This document shows, piece after piece, positions 1 to 8,963 of a stretch of 53,061 nucleotides of DNA. The position numbers were made by a program, and so were the translations under genes. Position 1 is the first letter of the stretch; every line of letters begins with the position of its first letter. Under the pieces are notes generated by a model. That model was given only the letters and a program-made list of their open reading frames with translations. It was not told the DNA's origin and searched no databases. The DNA lies in contig NZ_LHZQ01000205.1 of assembly GCF_001580915.1 (NCBI RefSeq), positions 1-53,061 of the forward strand. The letters are read 5' to 3'. The stretch comes from Acetobacter tropicalis. Lineage in GTDB: Bacteria > Pseudomonadota > Alphaproteobacteria > Acetobacterales > Acetobacteraceae.

Positions 1-337
1 TCTCATTCAAAAGTCACTCTTTTTATGGGGGGATTACCATTCCGGCTTCTTATATCGCTCTGAGGCCCGGCATTTTCCAGTCACACTGGCCCAGAAAACT
101 GGCCTCTCTCCCGCATGGCTGTCCGCATCTTTCCGAATCTGGAGTGTGAGGACGGTAGCAAGCAGATTTTGCTCTGGGTTCACACCGCCAGCCTATAGTG
201 GCCCACTCCGACCCAAACACGCTCAGGGCGGCTATGAAAAAGCCGAATTCGACGCTCCTTGCCACGCCACCCAGAGGCAAAATCAACGGCTGCAAACTAC
301 GGAAGCCGAAGCCCCTGAAGGCTCTTCCTGCCGTTTT
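1..337. other. Window-edge region with no supported gene
   Basis: This stretch lies downstream of the minus-strand lolA gene. Short open frames exist on both strands, but none has a ribosome binding site, a recognisable protein family or convincing codon use. Just after the lolA stop there is a small imperfect hairpin-like sequence (about 301-330) without a following U tract, so I do not call a terminator. I saw no tRNA, tmRNA or RNase P signatures. Confidence 0.4.
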
Positions 338-1042
338 TTATTCAGGCTGAGCGGGGAGAGTAAATGTATTAGTGGGAATGCTGATGCCAGTATGCACATC
401 AAACAGTGTCACACGTGTCTCCCGTCCTTGCGAATCCAACACACTCCATGAGCGCAGTGACACAGGTTTGTCATGGAACACCAATGTCAGGCTGCCATCG
501 CCCGGAGAGGATGTTCTTACCAATGAGACCTGCACCAGCCCGCCTTCATGAGCGAAGCCGGTAATGGTCACATCGTCAGAGAGGCTGACATGCTGACGCA
601 ACAGCAAGCCTAACGGAGTACGCTCCATGGGAATAACCGTGGTCTGATCCAACTGGTTATCACGGAACACTACCTTTCCGTCGTTCGCCACCAGCAAAAG
701 CGGGGTGGGTGGATCATACGCCAAACGCATCTGGCCAGGCCGCTTCATCCACACCACACCCGTTGTACGTTTGCCGTCGGCATCCAGTTGCTGCATCCGC
801 GCCTGAAAGGTGGTGGCGCTGTTCAACGCCTGCTCAATCTTTACCAACCATGCCCGATCAGAGTCGGAAAGCGGCGCAGACTCTGGGGCGGCAGCCTCCT
901 GCTGCGGCACGGACATCCGCGCGCCAGCTTCTTGGGCTGACGCCACAGAAACACTGCCTCCGGCAATAACCGGCAGCAGGAGCACCGCACCAGCCACCAA
1001 CTCATGCCGAAATGAGGAAAAGGCGCGTGAAACCATGGTCAT
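338..1042 (-). CDS. lolA: LolA-family outer-membrane lipoprotein carrier protein
   Basis: Periplasmic chaperone that carries lipoproteins released by LolCDE to the outer membrane. The 234-residue product has a hydrophobic N-terminal signal segment (about residues 14-30) ending in an A-S-A/QE-type cleavage site near residue 36. The mature part has the LolA half-barrel pattern: an early 'ATTFQARMQQ' strand, 'GVVWMKRPGQMRLAYDPP', and the family C-terminal 'LRSWSVLDSQGRETRVTLFD' stretch. Length fits the family (about 200-240). The start is the first of two close ATGs, with AGGA about 12 bases upstream. It lies downstream of ubiA on the same strand, but about 340 bases separate them, so it may have its own promoter. 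Family assignment is strong; the symbol is by analogy. Confidence 0.85.
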   Translation of the reverse strand: MTMVSRAFSSFRHELVAGAVLLLPVIAGGSVSVASAQEAGARMSVPQQEAAAPESAPLSDSDRAWLVKIEQALNSATTFQARMQQLDADGKRTTGVVWMKRPGQMRLAYDPPTPLLLVANDGKVVFRDNQLDQTTVIPMERTPLGLLLRQHVSLSDDVTITGFAHEGGLVQVSLVRTSSPGDGSLTLVFHDKPVSLRSWSVLDSQGRETRVTLFDVHTGISIPTNTFTLPAQPE

Positions 1043-1385
1043 ATGTTCTGATATTCCTACTGGGACCTATTGAGGACGGAGCCCGCTATCAGACCGTCCT
1101 CTCACGCCATTATTATGGCACTCTCCCGCCAACTGTAACAGGGACGATGGCGGCACTCTCGGGAATCCCTTCCTGCGGCATGACATTCTTGGGCCATACG
1201 CTAATCGTACCTCCTCCCTCCCCGGTCTAACGCGCCATGCAGACAATGTCGGATGTATGGGAAGGGAAAATTCTCAGAAAGACTAAGGTAAAGCCATTAC
1301 GCGAACATCAAAGCAAGCGCGCCGCATAACACGGCTGCTTTCGTGCCCTTTAAACCCACCACAGGACCTTCTTCCCACGTATTCC
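1043..1385. other. Intergenic region between ubiA and lolA with an inverted repeat
   Basis: A 343-base gap on the minus-strand path from ubiA to lolA. No gene is supported. It contains a perfect 8-bp inverted repeat, GAGGACGG at 1072-1079 and CCGTCCTC at 1094-1101, with a 14-base spacer, 30 bases upstream of the lolA start. No U tract follows on either strand. It could be a leader hairpin or an operator. Confidence 0.4.
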
Positions 1386-2309
1386 TCAGACAGCGACACG
1401 CCCCAACACGAGCGCCAAAGCAACAGCCAGCCCAATTTCGCGGCTGAAGCGGAATTGCGTGAGGCAGAGAGCCGGATCTGCGGGGTTTACCGTGGTCGCC
1501 TGCCGCGCCAGCAGCACAGCCGGCAGAAGCAGCGCGGGCCAGAACAGCAGACCAACTCCCGCCAGCCCACCGGCAACAGCCAGCAGCCCTACCATACCTG
1601 CGTAGCACGCCCCGATAAATCCGCGCGCCTGTGACACCCACAGTCGGGACGTAGACTTCACACCAATGCGGGCATCATCTTCCATGTCCTGAAAACCATA
1701 TATGGTGTCAAAGCCCAGCTGCCACAGAATGGTCGCGCCATAGAGCGCCGCCTGCGCCCAGGAAAGAGCACCCGCAGCGGCAGCATAACCCATAGGCGCG
1801 CCAAACCCGAACGTGAAGCCCATCACCAGTTGCGGCCACCACGTAAACCGCTTTGCCAACGGATAAAGGGCCACCAGCACCAGAGAAGACACACCAAGCA
1901 GACAGGATAATCCGTTCAACTGCACCAGAACCGCCAGCCCGATCAGCAGCAGCAGCAGCAGGAACAGGACCGCCTGCCGCATGCTCAATGCGCCGGACGC
2001 CAGCGGACGGCCTGCCGTGCGCACCACCTGACGGTCAATATCACGGTCCCACATGTCATTCACCACGCAGCCCGCAGCGCGCATGACAAGACTGCCAATG
2101 CCAAACAGGATGATCAGCCGCACCCGCTCCGCCACCATCACATCACGCGGCAGCAGGATTCCCCACACGCCGGGCAGGAACAATAACCACGTGCCAATGG
2201 GCCGATCCAGCCGCGCCAGCAGGGCATACGCCTGCAAGCCAGCAGGAAGGCGGCTAATCCACCCCGTGGTTTTGATATCAGTATGAGAAGAGGAGGCTGA
2301 TACGGACAC
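1386..2309 (-). CDS. ubiA: 4-hydroxybenzoate polyprenyltransferase
   Basis: Inner-membrane prenyltransferase that attaches the polyprenyl tail to 4-hydroxybenzoate, the second step of ubiquinone synthesis. The 307-residue product is strongly hydrophobic, with about eight or nine membrane segments. It carries both aspartate-rich motifs of the family: NDMWDRDID at residues 84-92, and a second motif around DTIYGFQDMEDD at 201-212, both of which bind Mg-prenyl diphosphate. The GTG start has AGGGA about 12 bases upstream. It is divergent from rsmE. Acetic acid bacteria depend on ubiquinone-linked oxidases, which fits. Length is normal and I see nothing broken. Confidence 0.93.
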   Translation of the reverse strand: MSVSASSSHTDIKTTGWISRLPAGLQAYALLARLDRPIGTWLLFLPGVWGILLPRDVMVAERVRLIILFGIGSLVMRAAGCVVNDMWDRDIDRQVVRTAGRPLASGALSMRQAVLFLLLLLLIGLAVLVQLNGLSCLLGVSSLVLVALYPLAKRFTWWPQLVMGFTFGFGAPMGYAAAAGALSWAQAALYGATILWQLGFDTIYGFQDMEDDARIGVKSTSRLWVSQARGFIGACYAGMVGLLAVAGGLAGVGLLFWPALLLPAVLLARQATTVNPADPALCLTQFRFSREIGLAVALALVLGRVAV

Positions 2310-2640
2310 GGGGCTGATTTATCCCTGATTGCTGAAACATTTCCATGGGCAATTCCCGTAAAAAACTGCCTGAGCACCCTTTACAGCCCCACCCACCCTG
2401 CAAACCCAGAGCCTACATGCTGCGGGGGCCGAGAACACGCCATGACGGGGCTATCCTGATCCCTCCGCATGATAGCGAATGCAGAAAGCCCTATCCCGGC
2501 CCTCATACGACGATTGAAGGGATGTCACAAACTGGTTCCTCATGAAGACCTTTGCATAACAGGCCGTTCGCGCCTAAATGTGACCTCCTCATTCTGTGGG
2601 TACCCTGCCCGCTCCCCTTTTTCAGCCAGATCATCAGAGC
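2310..2640. other. Divergent promoter region between ubiA and rsmE
   Basis: About 330 bases without a supported gene between the divergent ubiA and rsmE starts, so promoters for both should lie here. A weak sigma-70-like pair facing rsmE is visible: TTGCAT at 2552-2557 and CTAAAT at 2574-2579, with a 16-base spacer. This is a poor match and only a candidate. A longer GTG-initiated frame from 2596 is open, but the RsmE domain begins after the ATG at 2641. Confidence 0.35.
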
Positions 2641-3405
2641 ATGAGCGCCCACGCCCACCTTCCTCGCCTTTACATACCAGCCGACACGTTGCCGGTAGCC
2701 GCTCCGGGCGCGTCCTGCCCGCTGCCGCCTGCGCAGGCCCGGTATCTGGGGACTGTGCTGCGCAAGCAGGCAGGCGATTCCGTACGCATTTTCAACGGCA
2801 GCATGGGCGAATGGCTGGCAACGCTCAACCACATCCGCAAGGATAAAGGCAGCCTCCTGTTAGCAGAACGCTTACGCGCACCGCTGCCCCCACCCGCCCT
2901 TGTGCTTGCCTTTGCTCTCCTGAAGCGGGATGCCACAGATCTGGTACTGCGCATGGGCACGGAGCTTGGTGTGACCAACTTCCAACCGCTGATAACAGAG
3001 CGAACCAATACGCATCGCGTCAATCTTGACCGGCTGACCGCCATTGCCACGGAAGCCGCCGAGCAATGTGAGCGGATGGATATTCCGCATGTTGCCGAAC
3101 CATGCCAGTTGACAACGCTGCTTGGTTCCTGGCCGGAAAACCACCGCCTATTTGCCGCAATAGAACGCACACAGGACCGAGGGCTCGCCCCAAACGTAAC
3201 GTTTCGGGATGCCCGCGCCGGGGATGGATTGCTGATTGGTCCGGAAGGCGGCCTGAGTGATGCGGAATGTCAGGCCCTCCTTGCGCGCCCCTTTGTTGCC
3301 CCTGTCTCGCTCGGCCCATTGGTGCTGCGTGCGGATACCGCCGTGGCGTCGGGACTGGCTTTGATGAGTGACGGCTTGCGCTCTACACAGGATCAGTCAC
3401 AATAA
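2641..3405 (+). CDS. rsmE: 16S rRNA (uracil-1498-N3)-methyltransferase RsmE
   Basis: SAM-dependent SPOUT methyltransferase that makes m3U1498 in 16S rRNA. The 254-residue product begins with the RsmE N-terminal PUA-like region (RLYIPADTL, residues 9-17). It ends with the knotted SAM-binding core: GPEGG at 200-204 and SLGPLVLRADTA at 223-234, the usual LGxxILRxETA signature. I chose ATG 2641 because family similarity starts there; the open frame extends upstream to a GTG at 2596. It is followed 64 bases later by gshA on the same strand and could be cotranscribed with it. Confidence 0.92.
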   Translation: MSAHAHLPRLYIPADTLPVAAPGASCPLPPAQARYLGTVLRKQAGDSVRIFNGSMGEWLATLNHIRKDKGSLLLAERLRAPLPPPALVLAFALLKRDATDLVLRMGTELGVTNFQPLITERTNTHRVNLDRLTAIATEAAEQCERMDIPHVAEPCQLTTLLGSWPENHRLFAAIERTQDRGLAPNVTFRDARAGDGLLIGPEGGLSDAECQALLARPFVAPVSLGPLVLRADTAVASGLALMSDGLRSTQDQSQ

Positions 3406-3469
3406 CCTTACTTCTCCGTTCTGAGCCGTGCAGCGCCACGGATCGACTTTCAAGGAACAATACGCTCTC

Positions 3470-4897
3470 ATGTCCAACGCTGGTGCCCTAGACGATACGC
3501 CTGTCCGCTCTGTTTCGCAGTTGGCCGAAATTCTGGCGCAGGGATGCAAACCTCGAGACGCATGGCGCATTGGCACCGAGCATGAGAAATTTGGCTTCAT
3601 CCGCCCGGAAGCCGCCAGCAATGGCAGTAACCCACAGGGGGGCCGCCCGGCCTACGCCGCCCCACCCTATGCCCCTGCTGGCATTGAGGACCTGCTGATC
3701 GGGCTACAGAAAAGCGCGCCAGATGACTGGCAGCCTATTCTGGATACCGGCAGCATTATCGGCCTGAAAGGGCAGAATGACGCCAAAGGGGCGGGCATTT
3801 CCCTTGAACCGGCAGGCCAGTTTGAACTCTCCGGCGCGCCGTTGCGAACGTTGCATGAAACTGCGCAGGAACTAAACGACCATTACGAGGCCGTGCGCCC
3901 ACTGGCCCGCAAGCTGGGGCTGGGCTTTGCCCCTTTGGGCTTCCACCCCACTGCCTCCCGTGACGACCAACCCTGGATGCCCAAATCACGCTACGCCATC
4001 ATGCGGGATTACATGCCTAAGGTGGGCAAACTGGGACTGGACATGATGCAGCGCACCTGCACTGTGCAGGTCAATCTGGATTTTGCTTCGGAACAGGACA
4101 TGGTCCGCAAGATGCAGGTCTCGCTGGCCCTGCAACCTGTGGCGACCGCGCTGTTCGCCAACTCGCCGTTTGTCGAGGGCAAGCCCAATAACTTTCTCTC
4201 AAACCGGGCACGAATCTGGACAGATACGGACAACGCCCGCTCCGGCATGCCCGCCTGTGTGTTTGAAAAAGACTTCAGTTTTGAACGCTATGCGGAATGG
4301 GCGCTTGATGTTCCCATGTATTTCATCATGCGCAATGGCAAAATGCGCAACGTGGCGGGCCGGTCTTTCCGTGCCTGGATGAATGGAGAGCATCAGGACG
4401 GACTGGATGATGTCACCCCCACGCTGGGTGATTTTGAAGATCACCTGACTACAGCCTTCCCGGATGTGCGCCTTAAACAGTTTCTGGAAATGCGGGGAGC
4501 CGATGCAGGCTCCTTTGAAATGATGATGGCGCAGTCCGCCCTGTGGGTGGGCCTGCTGTATGATGACGCCGCGCTGGAAGCCGCTTACGAACTGGTGCGC
4601 GAACGCCCGTGGGAAGATTACGTGAAGCTGCGCAGCCTTGTGCCCATGCAGGCACTGGACACACCATGGGGCGACGGCACGGTGCGCGATCTGGCCGCAC
4701 AGATGATCGGCATTGCCATGGATGGCTTGCAAGGCCGCGGCATTGTGGATGACAATGGCGTGGAAGAGTGGGCCTATCTGGCCCCCCTCACCGCTCTTGC
4801 CGCTGGTGCCCCCACGCAGGCTGAACGGTGGCTGGACCGCTATTACGGCGCATGGATGGGCGATACCAACCGTATCTTCCTGGAAAGCGAGATCTGA
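3470..4897 (+). CDS. gshA: Glutamate-cysteine ligase (plant/alphaproteobacterial type)
   Basis: ATP-dependent ligase making gamma-glutamylcysteine, the first step of glutathione synthesis (EC 6.3.2.2). The 475-residue product has the class-defining N-terminal GTEHEKFGF at residues 35-43, followed by the GCS2-type core with 'ISLEPAGQFELSGAP' and 'MMQRTCTVQVNLDF'. These place it in the plant/alphaproteobacterial group rather than the E. coli GshA group. ATG 3470 is preferred over the GTG at 3428 because AAGGAA lies 12 bases upstream. Its TGA (4895-4897) abuts the stop of the convergent MFS gene with no spacer. Glutathione would support the oxidative-stress genes elsewhere in the window. Confidence 0.92.
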   Translation: MSNAGALDDTPVRSVSQLAEILAQGCKPRDAWRIGTEHEKFGFIRPEAASNGSNPQGGRPAYAAPPYAPAGIEDLLIGLQKSAPDDWQPILDTGSIIGLKGQNDAKGAGISLEPAGQFELSGAPLRTLHETAQELNDHYEAVRPLARKLGLGFAPLGFHPTASRDDQPWMPKSRYAIMRDYMPKVGKLGLDMMQRTCTVQVNLDFASEQDMVRKMQVSLALQPVATALFANSPFVEGKPNNFLSNRARIWTDTDNARSGMPACVFEKDFSFERYAEWALDVPMYFIMRNGKMRNVAGRSFRAWMNGEHQDGLDDVTPTLGDFEDHLTTAFPDVRLKQFLEMRGADAGSFEMMMAQSALWVGLLYDDAALEAAYELVRERPWEDYVKLRSLVPMQALDTPWGDGTVRDLAAQMIGIAMDGLQGRGIVDDNGVEEWAYLAPLTALAAGAPTQAERWLDRYYGAWMGDTNRIFLESEI

Positions 4898-6289
4898 TTA
4901 CCCACGCATAAACAGGCGGCTTGCACTTAAAGCCGCCGCACTGGCTGCCACACAGGTGGCAGCCAGCAGGCAGGCCCGTGCGCCTTCATGCGCGAACTGG
5001 GCAAAGAACGCTGCCACCCCCATCGCGCCGAATGCCTGCCCTGCCTGCCGGGCCACCTGCACCATGCCGCTGGCTCCGCCGGCACGGGCATGGGAGACAG
5101 AAACCATCATGGCGCGATTATTGGGTGGCTGAAAAAAACCGAACCCCCACCCGGCAAGGGCTGTACGCCAGGCAATATCCAAAACGGACGGCTGCAATGG
5201 CAGGAGCCACAACAACAGAAAGCCCGTGGCGGTAACAGACAGCCCGATGGATGAGAGCACACCGGCAGAAACACTATCCGCCACCCGCCTTACTACAGGG
5301 GCCGCACACATGATACCAATAGGCCATGGGGTAATCAGCAAGCCTGTCAGCGCAGCACTCAGGCCCAGTTCATCATGCAAGGTGAACGGCATGGAAATGA
5401 TGTAGAAGTTGGAGGCCACAAACCCCAGAAAGCCTGTAGCAAACGCCACGGCAAAGTCCGGTCTGGCCAGCAGATCAACGGGCAGAATGGGCTGAGGCGC
5501 TTCTGCCTCGCGCCGCACCAGCACCACACCTGCACCAAGTCCTATGACAATCAGGCAGACGGAAAGTGCCACGTTACCGTGATGGGAAAGTTCGTCACAC
5601 CCCATCACCAAGGCACCTACGCCCAGAATGCACAAAAAACTGCCCAGAGTGTCAGATTTCTGGTTACTGCGGGGTGTTTCCGGCAGGGCTTTGAAAGCCA
5701 TAATCAACGCCAAAGCCCCCAAGGGGAGATTGACCCAGAACAGCCACGGCCAGGACGCGACACTGAGAATAACCGCTGCTGCCGTAGGGCCAAGAGCCAC
5801 GCCCACAGCCACTACAACCCCGTTAAGAGCAATACCGCGCCCGATTTCCGCATGAGGATAAATAAAGCGCAGCAACGCAATATTCACGCTCATGATGCAG
5901 GCGCCGCCAATACCCTGAAGCACCCGCGCCCCCGCCAGCATGGGCAGAGATGTTGCGGTGGCGCACAGCAGGGAAGATGCCATGAACACCATGATCCCGG
6001 CCCGGCACAACCGCGAAAACCCGACCTTGTTCCCCAAGGACGCCAGAGGCAGCAGGGAAACCAGACTGGCAAGCTGATAGGCGTTCACCACCCAGATGGA
6101 AGCGGAGGCGGATGCCTTGAGGTCTCGTGCTATGTCGGGCAACGCCACATTGGCAATGGCGTAATCAAGCAAGGCCAGTAGCACGGAAAGAGAGACGGCA
6201 ATCACAGCCATTGTGCGCGCCGACCCTTGCAGGCCATCCGCTGAAGAAGAAGTATTTAAGCGCTCATCCGGATGCGCAAGGTCTGCCAT
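4898..6289 (-). CDS. MFS transporter, DHA2-like drug/solute exporter
   Basis: A 463-residue polytopic protein of the major facilitator superfamily, with a hydrophobic profile compatible with up to 14 membrane segments. Visible markers are a motif-A-like loop after TM2 (SLGNKVGFSRL), 'RVLQGIGGACIMS', and the motif-C region 'GVALGPTAAAVI' followed by 'SWPWLFWVNLPLG', typical of EmrB/QacA-type proton-driven exporters. Substrate cannot be told from sequence. It runs convergent with gshA with zero intergenic bases, so neither gene has its own terminator between them. The ATG start has GGAG about 12 bases upstream. Confidence 0.82.
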   Translation of the reverse strand: MADLAHPDERLNTSSSADGLQGSARTMAVIAVSLSVLLALLDYAIANVALPDIARDLKASASASIWVVNAYQLASLVSLLPLASLGNKVGFSRLCRAGIMVFMASSLLCATATSLPMLAGARVLQGIGGACIMSVNIALLRFIYPHAEIGRGIALNGVVVAVGVALGPTAAAVILSVASWPWLFWVNLPLGALALIMAFKALPETPRSNQKSDTLGSFLCILGVGALVMGCDELSHHGNVALSVCLIVIGLGAGVVLVRREAEAPQPILPVDLLARPDFAVAFATGFLGFVASNFYIISMPFTLHDELGLSAALTGLLITPWPIGIMCAAPVVRRVADSVSAGVLSSIGLSVTATGFLLLWLLPLQPSVLDIAWRTALAGWGFGFFQPPNNRAMMVSVSHARAGGASGMVQVARQAGQAFGAMGVAAFFAQFAHEGARACLLAATCVAASAAALSASRLFMRG

Positions 6290-6576
6290 GGGCTACAAAG
6301 CTCCTGTTTCATTAACGTCATGATCTTGCGCTGCGCGCCTCTGTGCCATTCCTCTTCCGAAAGAGAAAGTATTTTATCCGCCGCGCCTGTGAGGCATCCC
6401 TTCACACGAAAACGTGCAACAGGCTTGCTATAACACGCCCGGTTTTCCCCGATGGAGTATTCTCCGCGTTTTCACGCCCTTGTGCCCGAAGTTTGTCACA
6501 CAACGCCGCATCAGAGGCATCGTCCCTTCAATCAAGGAGTTGACAGCGCCCTCCCGGCTCGCTCCATCCTCAGACC

Positions 6577-7920
6577 ATGACGCCTCTTCTCGCTACGGTG
6601 CTGACAGCCGCCGCCATCCTGACACTGGTCTTACTGATTGGATGGGTGCGCCTTAACCCATTCATGACATTGTTTATTGTCTCGGTCGGGTTAGCTCTGG
6701 TGGCGGGCATGCCTGCGGAAAAAGCCATTGCCTCGTTTGAAACGGGCATGGGTCATGTGCTCGGGCATGTGGCAGGAGTCATGGCGCTGGGCACCATGCT
6801 GGGGAAAATTCTGGCCGAAACCGGAGGAGCTGATCAGATTGCGCTCACCATCTCCCGTCTCGCGGGCAAAAAACGGCTGAACTGGGCCATGATGATCATT
6901 GGTCTGCTAGTCGGCCTGCCTGTATTTTATGAGGTCGGGTTCGTTTTGCTTATCCCGCTGGCTGTTGTTCTGTCCCGCCAGAACAGCCTGCCCCTGCCCA
7001 TGCTGGCATTTCCCATGGCGGCGGCGCTTTCCGTCACGCACGCTATGGTACCCCCGCACCCCGCCACGCTTCTGGCCATTTCGGCCTACCATGCCCATAC
7101 GGCACGCACGTTATTCTGGGGCATCCTGATCGGCACACCTATCGCCGCAATTGCTGGCCCGCTATACGCCTATTACATTGTGCCACGCTTGGGAGACATT
7201 GCCCCCACGGCTCTGGCCGCCCAGTTTTCCCGTGCCTCCACACCGCAGAAGCTCCCTTCTTTCGCTCTTTCCTGCCTTACGCTGCTAGTGCCGGTTGTTC
7301 TCATGCTGGGTGGCGCTGTGGCGGAGATGATTTGGCCCGCCACAGCATGGCCGTATCGTGTACTTCACTTTCTCGGAAATACAGATATTGCGCTGCTGGT
7401 CGCCACATTGATGTCCTTCTGGCTGCTTGGCAGCATCAGTGGTCTTTCCCGCGAAACCATTCTGCGATTTTCAAATGAATGTCTTGCCCCCACCGCCACC
7501 ATCATGCTGCTGATTGGCGCAGGCGGCGGTTTTGGCCGGGAACTGATTGATAGTGGCCTGTCGCATTCCATTACGGACATGGCGCTGGGGGCTCATGTCC
7601 CCCTACTGGTGCTGGCATGGCTGCTCGCGCTGCTGGTGCGCATTGCCACAGGCTCAGCTACCGTCGCCACCACCACAGCATCAGGCATTGTCGGCCCCAT
7701 TCTGGCCTCTTCCCCCACTGTCTCTCCCGAGCTTCTGGTGCTGGTGACTGGTGCGGGATCTGTTGGACTCAGTCTGATGAATGATGCGGGCTTTTGGCAG
7801 ATGAAGGAATATCTGGGCATGAACCTCAGCCAGACCCTACGTAGCTGGACGGTTATAGAAACCCTGATCGCCATATTCGGGCTGCTGATCTGCCTGCCCT
7901 TGTCTTGGATTATCCATTAA
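6577..7920 (+). CDS. GntP-family permease (gluconate/organic acid:H+ symporter)
   Basis: A 447-residue inner-membrane permease with about 12 hydrophobic segments. The GntP family takes up gluconate and related hydroxyacids. Supporting segments include 'GMGHVLGHVAGVMALGTMLGKILAETGGAD', seen here as a run around residues 57-86, then 'GLPVFYEVGFVLLIPL' and 'THAMVPPHPATLLAI', all characteristic of GntP. The C-terminal half has 'RIATGSATVATTTASGI' and 'NDAGFW'. Gluconate is a central oxidation product of acetic acid bacteria, which fits, but the exact substrate is inferred. The ribosome binding site at ATG 6577 is weak. No regulator or kinase gene lies next to it. Confidence 0.87.
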   Translation: MTPLLATVLTAAAILTLVLLIGWVRLNPFMTLFIVSVGLALVAGMPAEKAIASFETGMGHVLGHVAGVMALGTMLGKILAETGGADQIALTISRLAGKKRLNWAMMIIGLLVGLPVFYEVGFVLLIPLAVVLSRQNSLPLPMLAFPMAAALSVTHAMVPPHPATLLAISAYHAHTARTLFWGILIGTPIAAIAGPLYAYYIVPRLGDIAPTALAAQFSRASTPQKLPSFALSCLTLLVPVVLMLGGAVAEMIWPATAWPYRVLHFLGNTDIALLVATLMSFWLLGSISGLSRETILRFSNECLAPTATIMLLIGAGGGFGRELIDSGLSHSITDMALGAHVPLLVLAWLLALLVRIATGSATVATTTASGIVGPILASSPTVSPELLVLVTGAGSVGLSLMNDAGFWQMKEYLGMNLSQTLRSWTVIETLIAIFGLLICLPLSWIIH

Positions 7921-7953
7921 CGCGCTGCCACACGCCCCTAGCCAGCACACGCA

Positions 7954-8805
7954 TCAAGAGGAGTGGCGCGCATTCCGCATACGCAGAAGGGCTTCACAGG
8001 CACTCAGAAAACTCATTTTAGGATTGGCTTTGCTGTAGGCATACAAGAAGGTAATGTCTTCATCCAACACTTGGTTAGACGTTGCATAATTCAGCGCTTT
8101 TTTCTTGTACGCGCCACTTACCACATTGAGCCCACTTATGAAGCCCTGGTACCAAGTGTAATAATAATACACTCCGTCCATTTTCTTTTGCTCATGCATC
8201 TGGGCAAATTCTTCGCATCGCGTAATGCCCAAACCGTATATCTTCGGACTTTCTTGGGAGGGCGGTGCTGACGTTATAAATCGTGCCTGATCCTCCGGGG
8301 TAAAGGAATGACGGTTTTCAGCAAGATAATCCGGTATCTGGTTGAGGTTTACAAACCGTCCCTCACCATCAATCTCATATCGTTTGCCTGTATCCCCAAC
8401 AATATATTTGAATTTTTCTCCTGTATCATCAGTAACAAGTTCACCTTTATCATCTATAAAATAAGCCTCTGCGTTATCTCCAACCACAAAGCACTTTAAT
8501 TTGGCGCCAATTTCGGCCATTTTTTTGATAAGATGATCGTCTGGATACTTGGCGGATATCGTGCCAGGATAATACCAAAGAGTATTTTCCCCTCTTTCCA
8601 CAATTTCTCTATCAGGGTGGCCGACATAGATTATAGTGCCTTGGCCCTCAATTTCGACACCGTCTTTGTTTCTCTCTGCTTCATAAGCAAGCGACGGATC
8701 TGTAGCCACCACAGCATAAACCATATCCTGCGTAAGCTGTAACAAAGGCCGGCCAGCATCAGGCCACATAAAGGCTTCACGGGTAATGGTGACGTCATAT
8801 CCCAT
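7954..8805 (-). CDS. Orphan protein of unknown function, possible immunity-like protein
   Basis: I cannot assign a function. The 283-residue product has no signal peptide or membrane segment. The N-terminal half (MGYDVTITREAF at the start; later LWYYPGTISAKYPDD and a KMAEIGAKLKCFVVGDNAEAY-type stretch) resembles in pattern a group of small bacterial orphans often met among polymorphic-toxin immunity genes. The C-terminal third has a Cys, a W-x-x-G-F-x-S-G motif, and a final 'YSKANPKMSFLSACEALL' that recalls Rap1a/Tai-type immunity folds. Both links are from memory, not a search. ATG 8805 is chosen because AAGGAAGGA sits 7 bases upstream; the frame stays open to 8844. Base composition is visibly richer in A and T than in its neighbours, suggesting transfer. 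Confidence 0.55.
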   Translation of the reverse strand: MGYDVTITREAFMWPDAGRPLLQLTQDMVYAVVATDPSLAYEAERNKDGVEIEGQGTIIYVGHPDREIVERGENTLWYYPGTISAKYPDDHLIKKMAEIGAKLKCFVVGDNAEAYFIDDKGELVTDDTGEKFKYIVGDTGKRYEIDGEGRFVNLNQIPDYLAENRHSFTPEDQARFITSAPPSQESPKIYGLGITRCEEFAQMHEQKKMDGVYYYYTWYQGFISGLNVVSGAYKKKALNYATSNQVLDEDITFLYAYSKANPKMSFLSACEALLRMRNARHSS

Positions 8806-8896
8806 AAAAATATCCTTCCTTAATATGGCTTCATCACCTGCCATAAAAACGGTTTAAATTTTGAGATGTTCTTTCAGGAAAATCTGCTCAAAAACG

Positions 8897-8932
8897 AAAA
8901 ATGCTTTCCTCCCATCGGAAGAAAGCATTTTT
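8897..8932 (-). terminator. Rho-independent terminator of the yfgM-bamB-der operon
   Basis: A perfect 12-bp inverted repeat (8897-8908 with 8921-8932) with three further pairs after one mismatch and a CATC loop. It is flanked by A and T runs, so it works in both directions. It lies 31 bases after the der stop on the minus strand and upstream of the orphan gene. Confidence 0.9.
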
Positions 8933-8963
8933 CAGAAAAACCTAGAATGAGAAGCGCACTCGC

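Noticed and set aside
50-451. Two overlapping short open frames on opposite strands at the left edge (50-295 minus, 146-451 plus)
   Set aside because: No ribosome binding site, no recognisable family; the plus-strand frame runs into the lolA coding region on the opposite strand.
5375-6181. Long plus-strand open frame (268 codons) opposite the MFS gene
   Set aside because: His/Gln/Arg-rich composition typical of an antisense shadow; the minus-strand MFS protein is clearly real.
6535-6545. AAGGAG followed by TTGACA upstream of the gntP-like gene
   Set aside because: It looks like either a ribosome binding site or a -35 box, but no start codon in the right frame and no matching -10 box follow, so no site is called.
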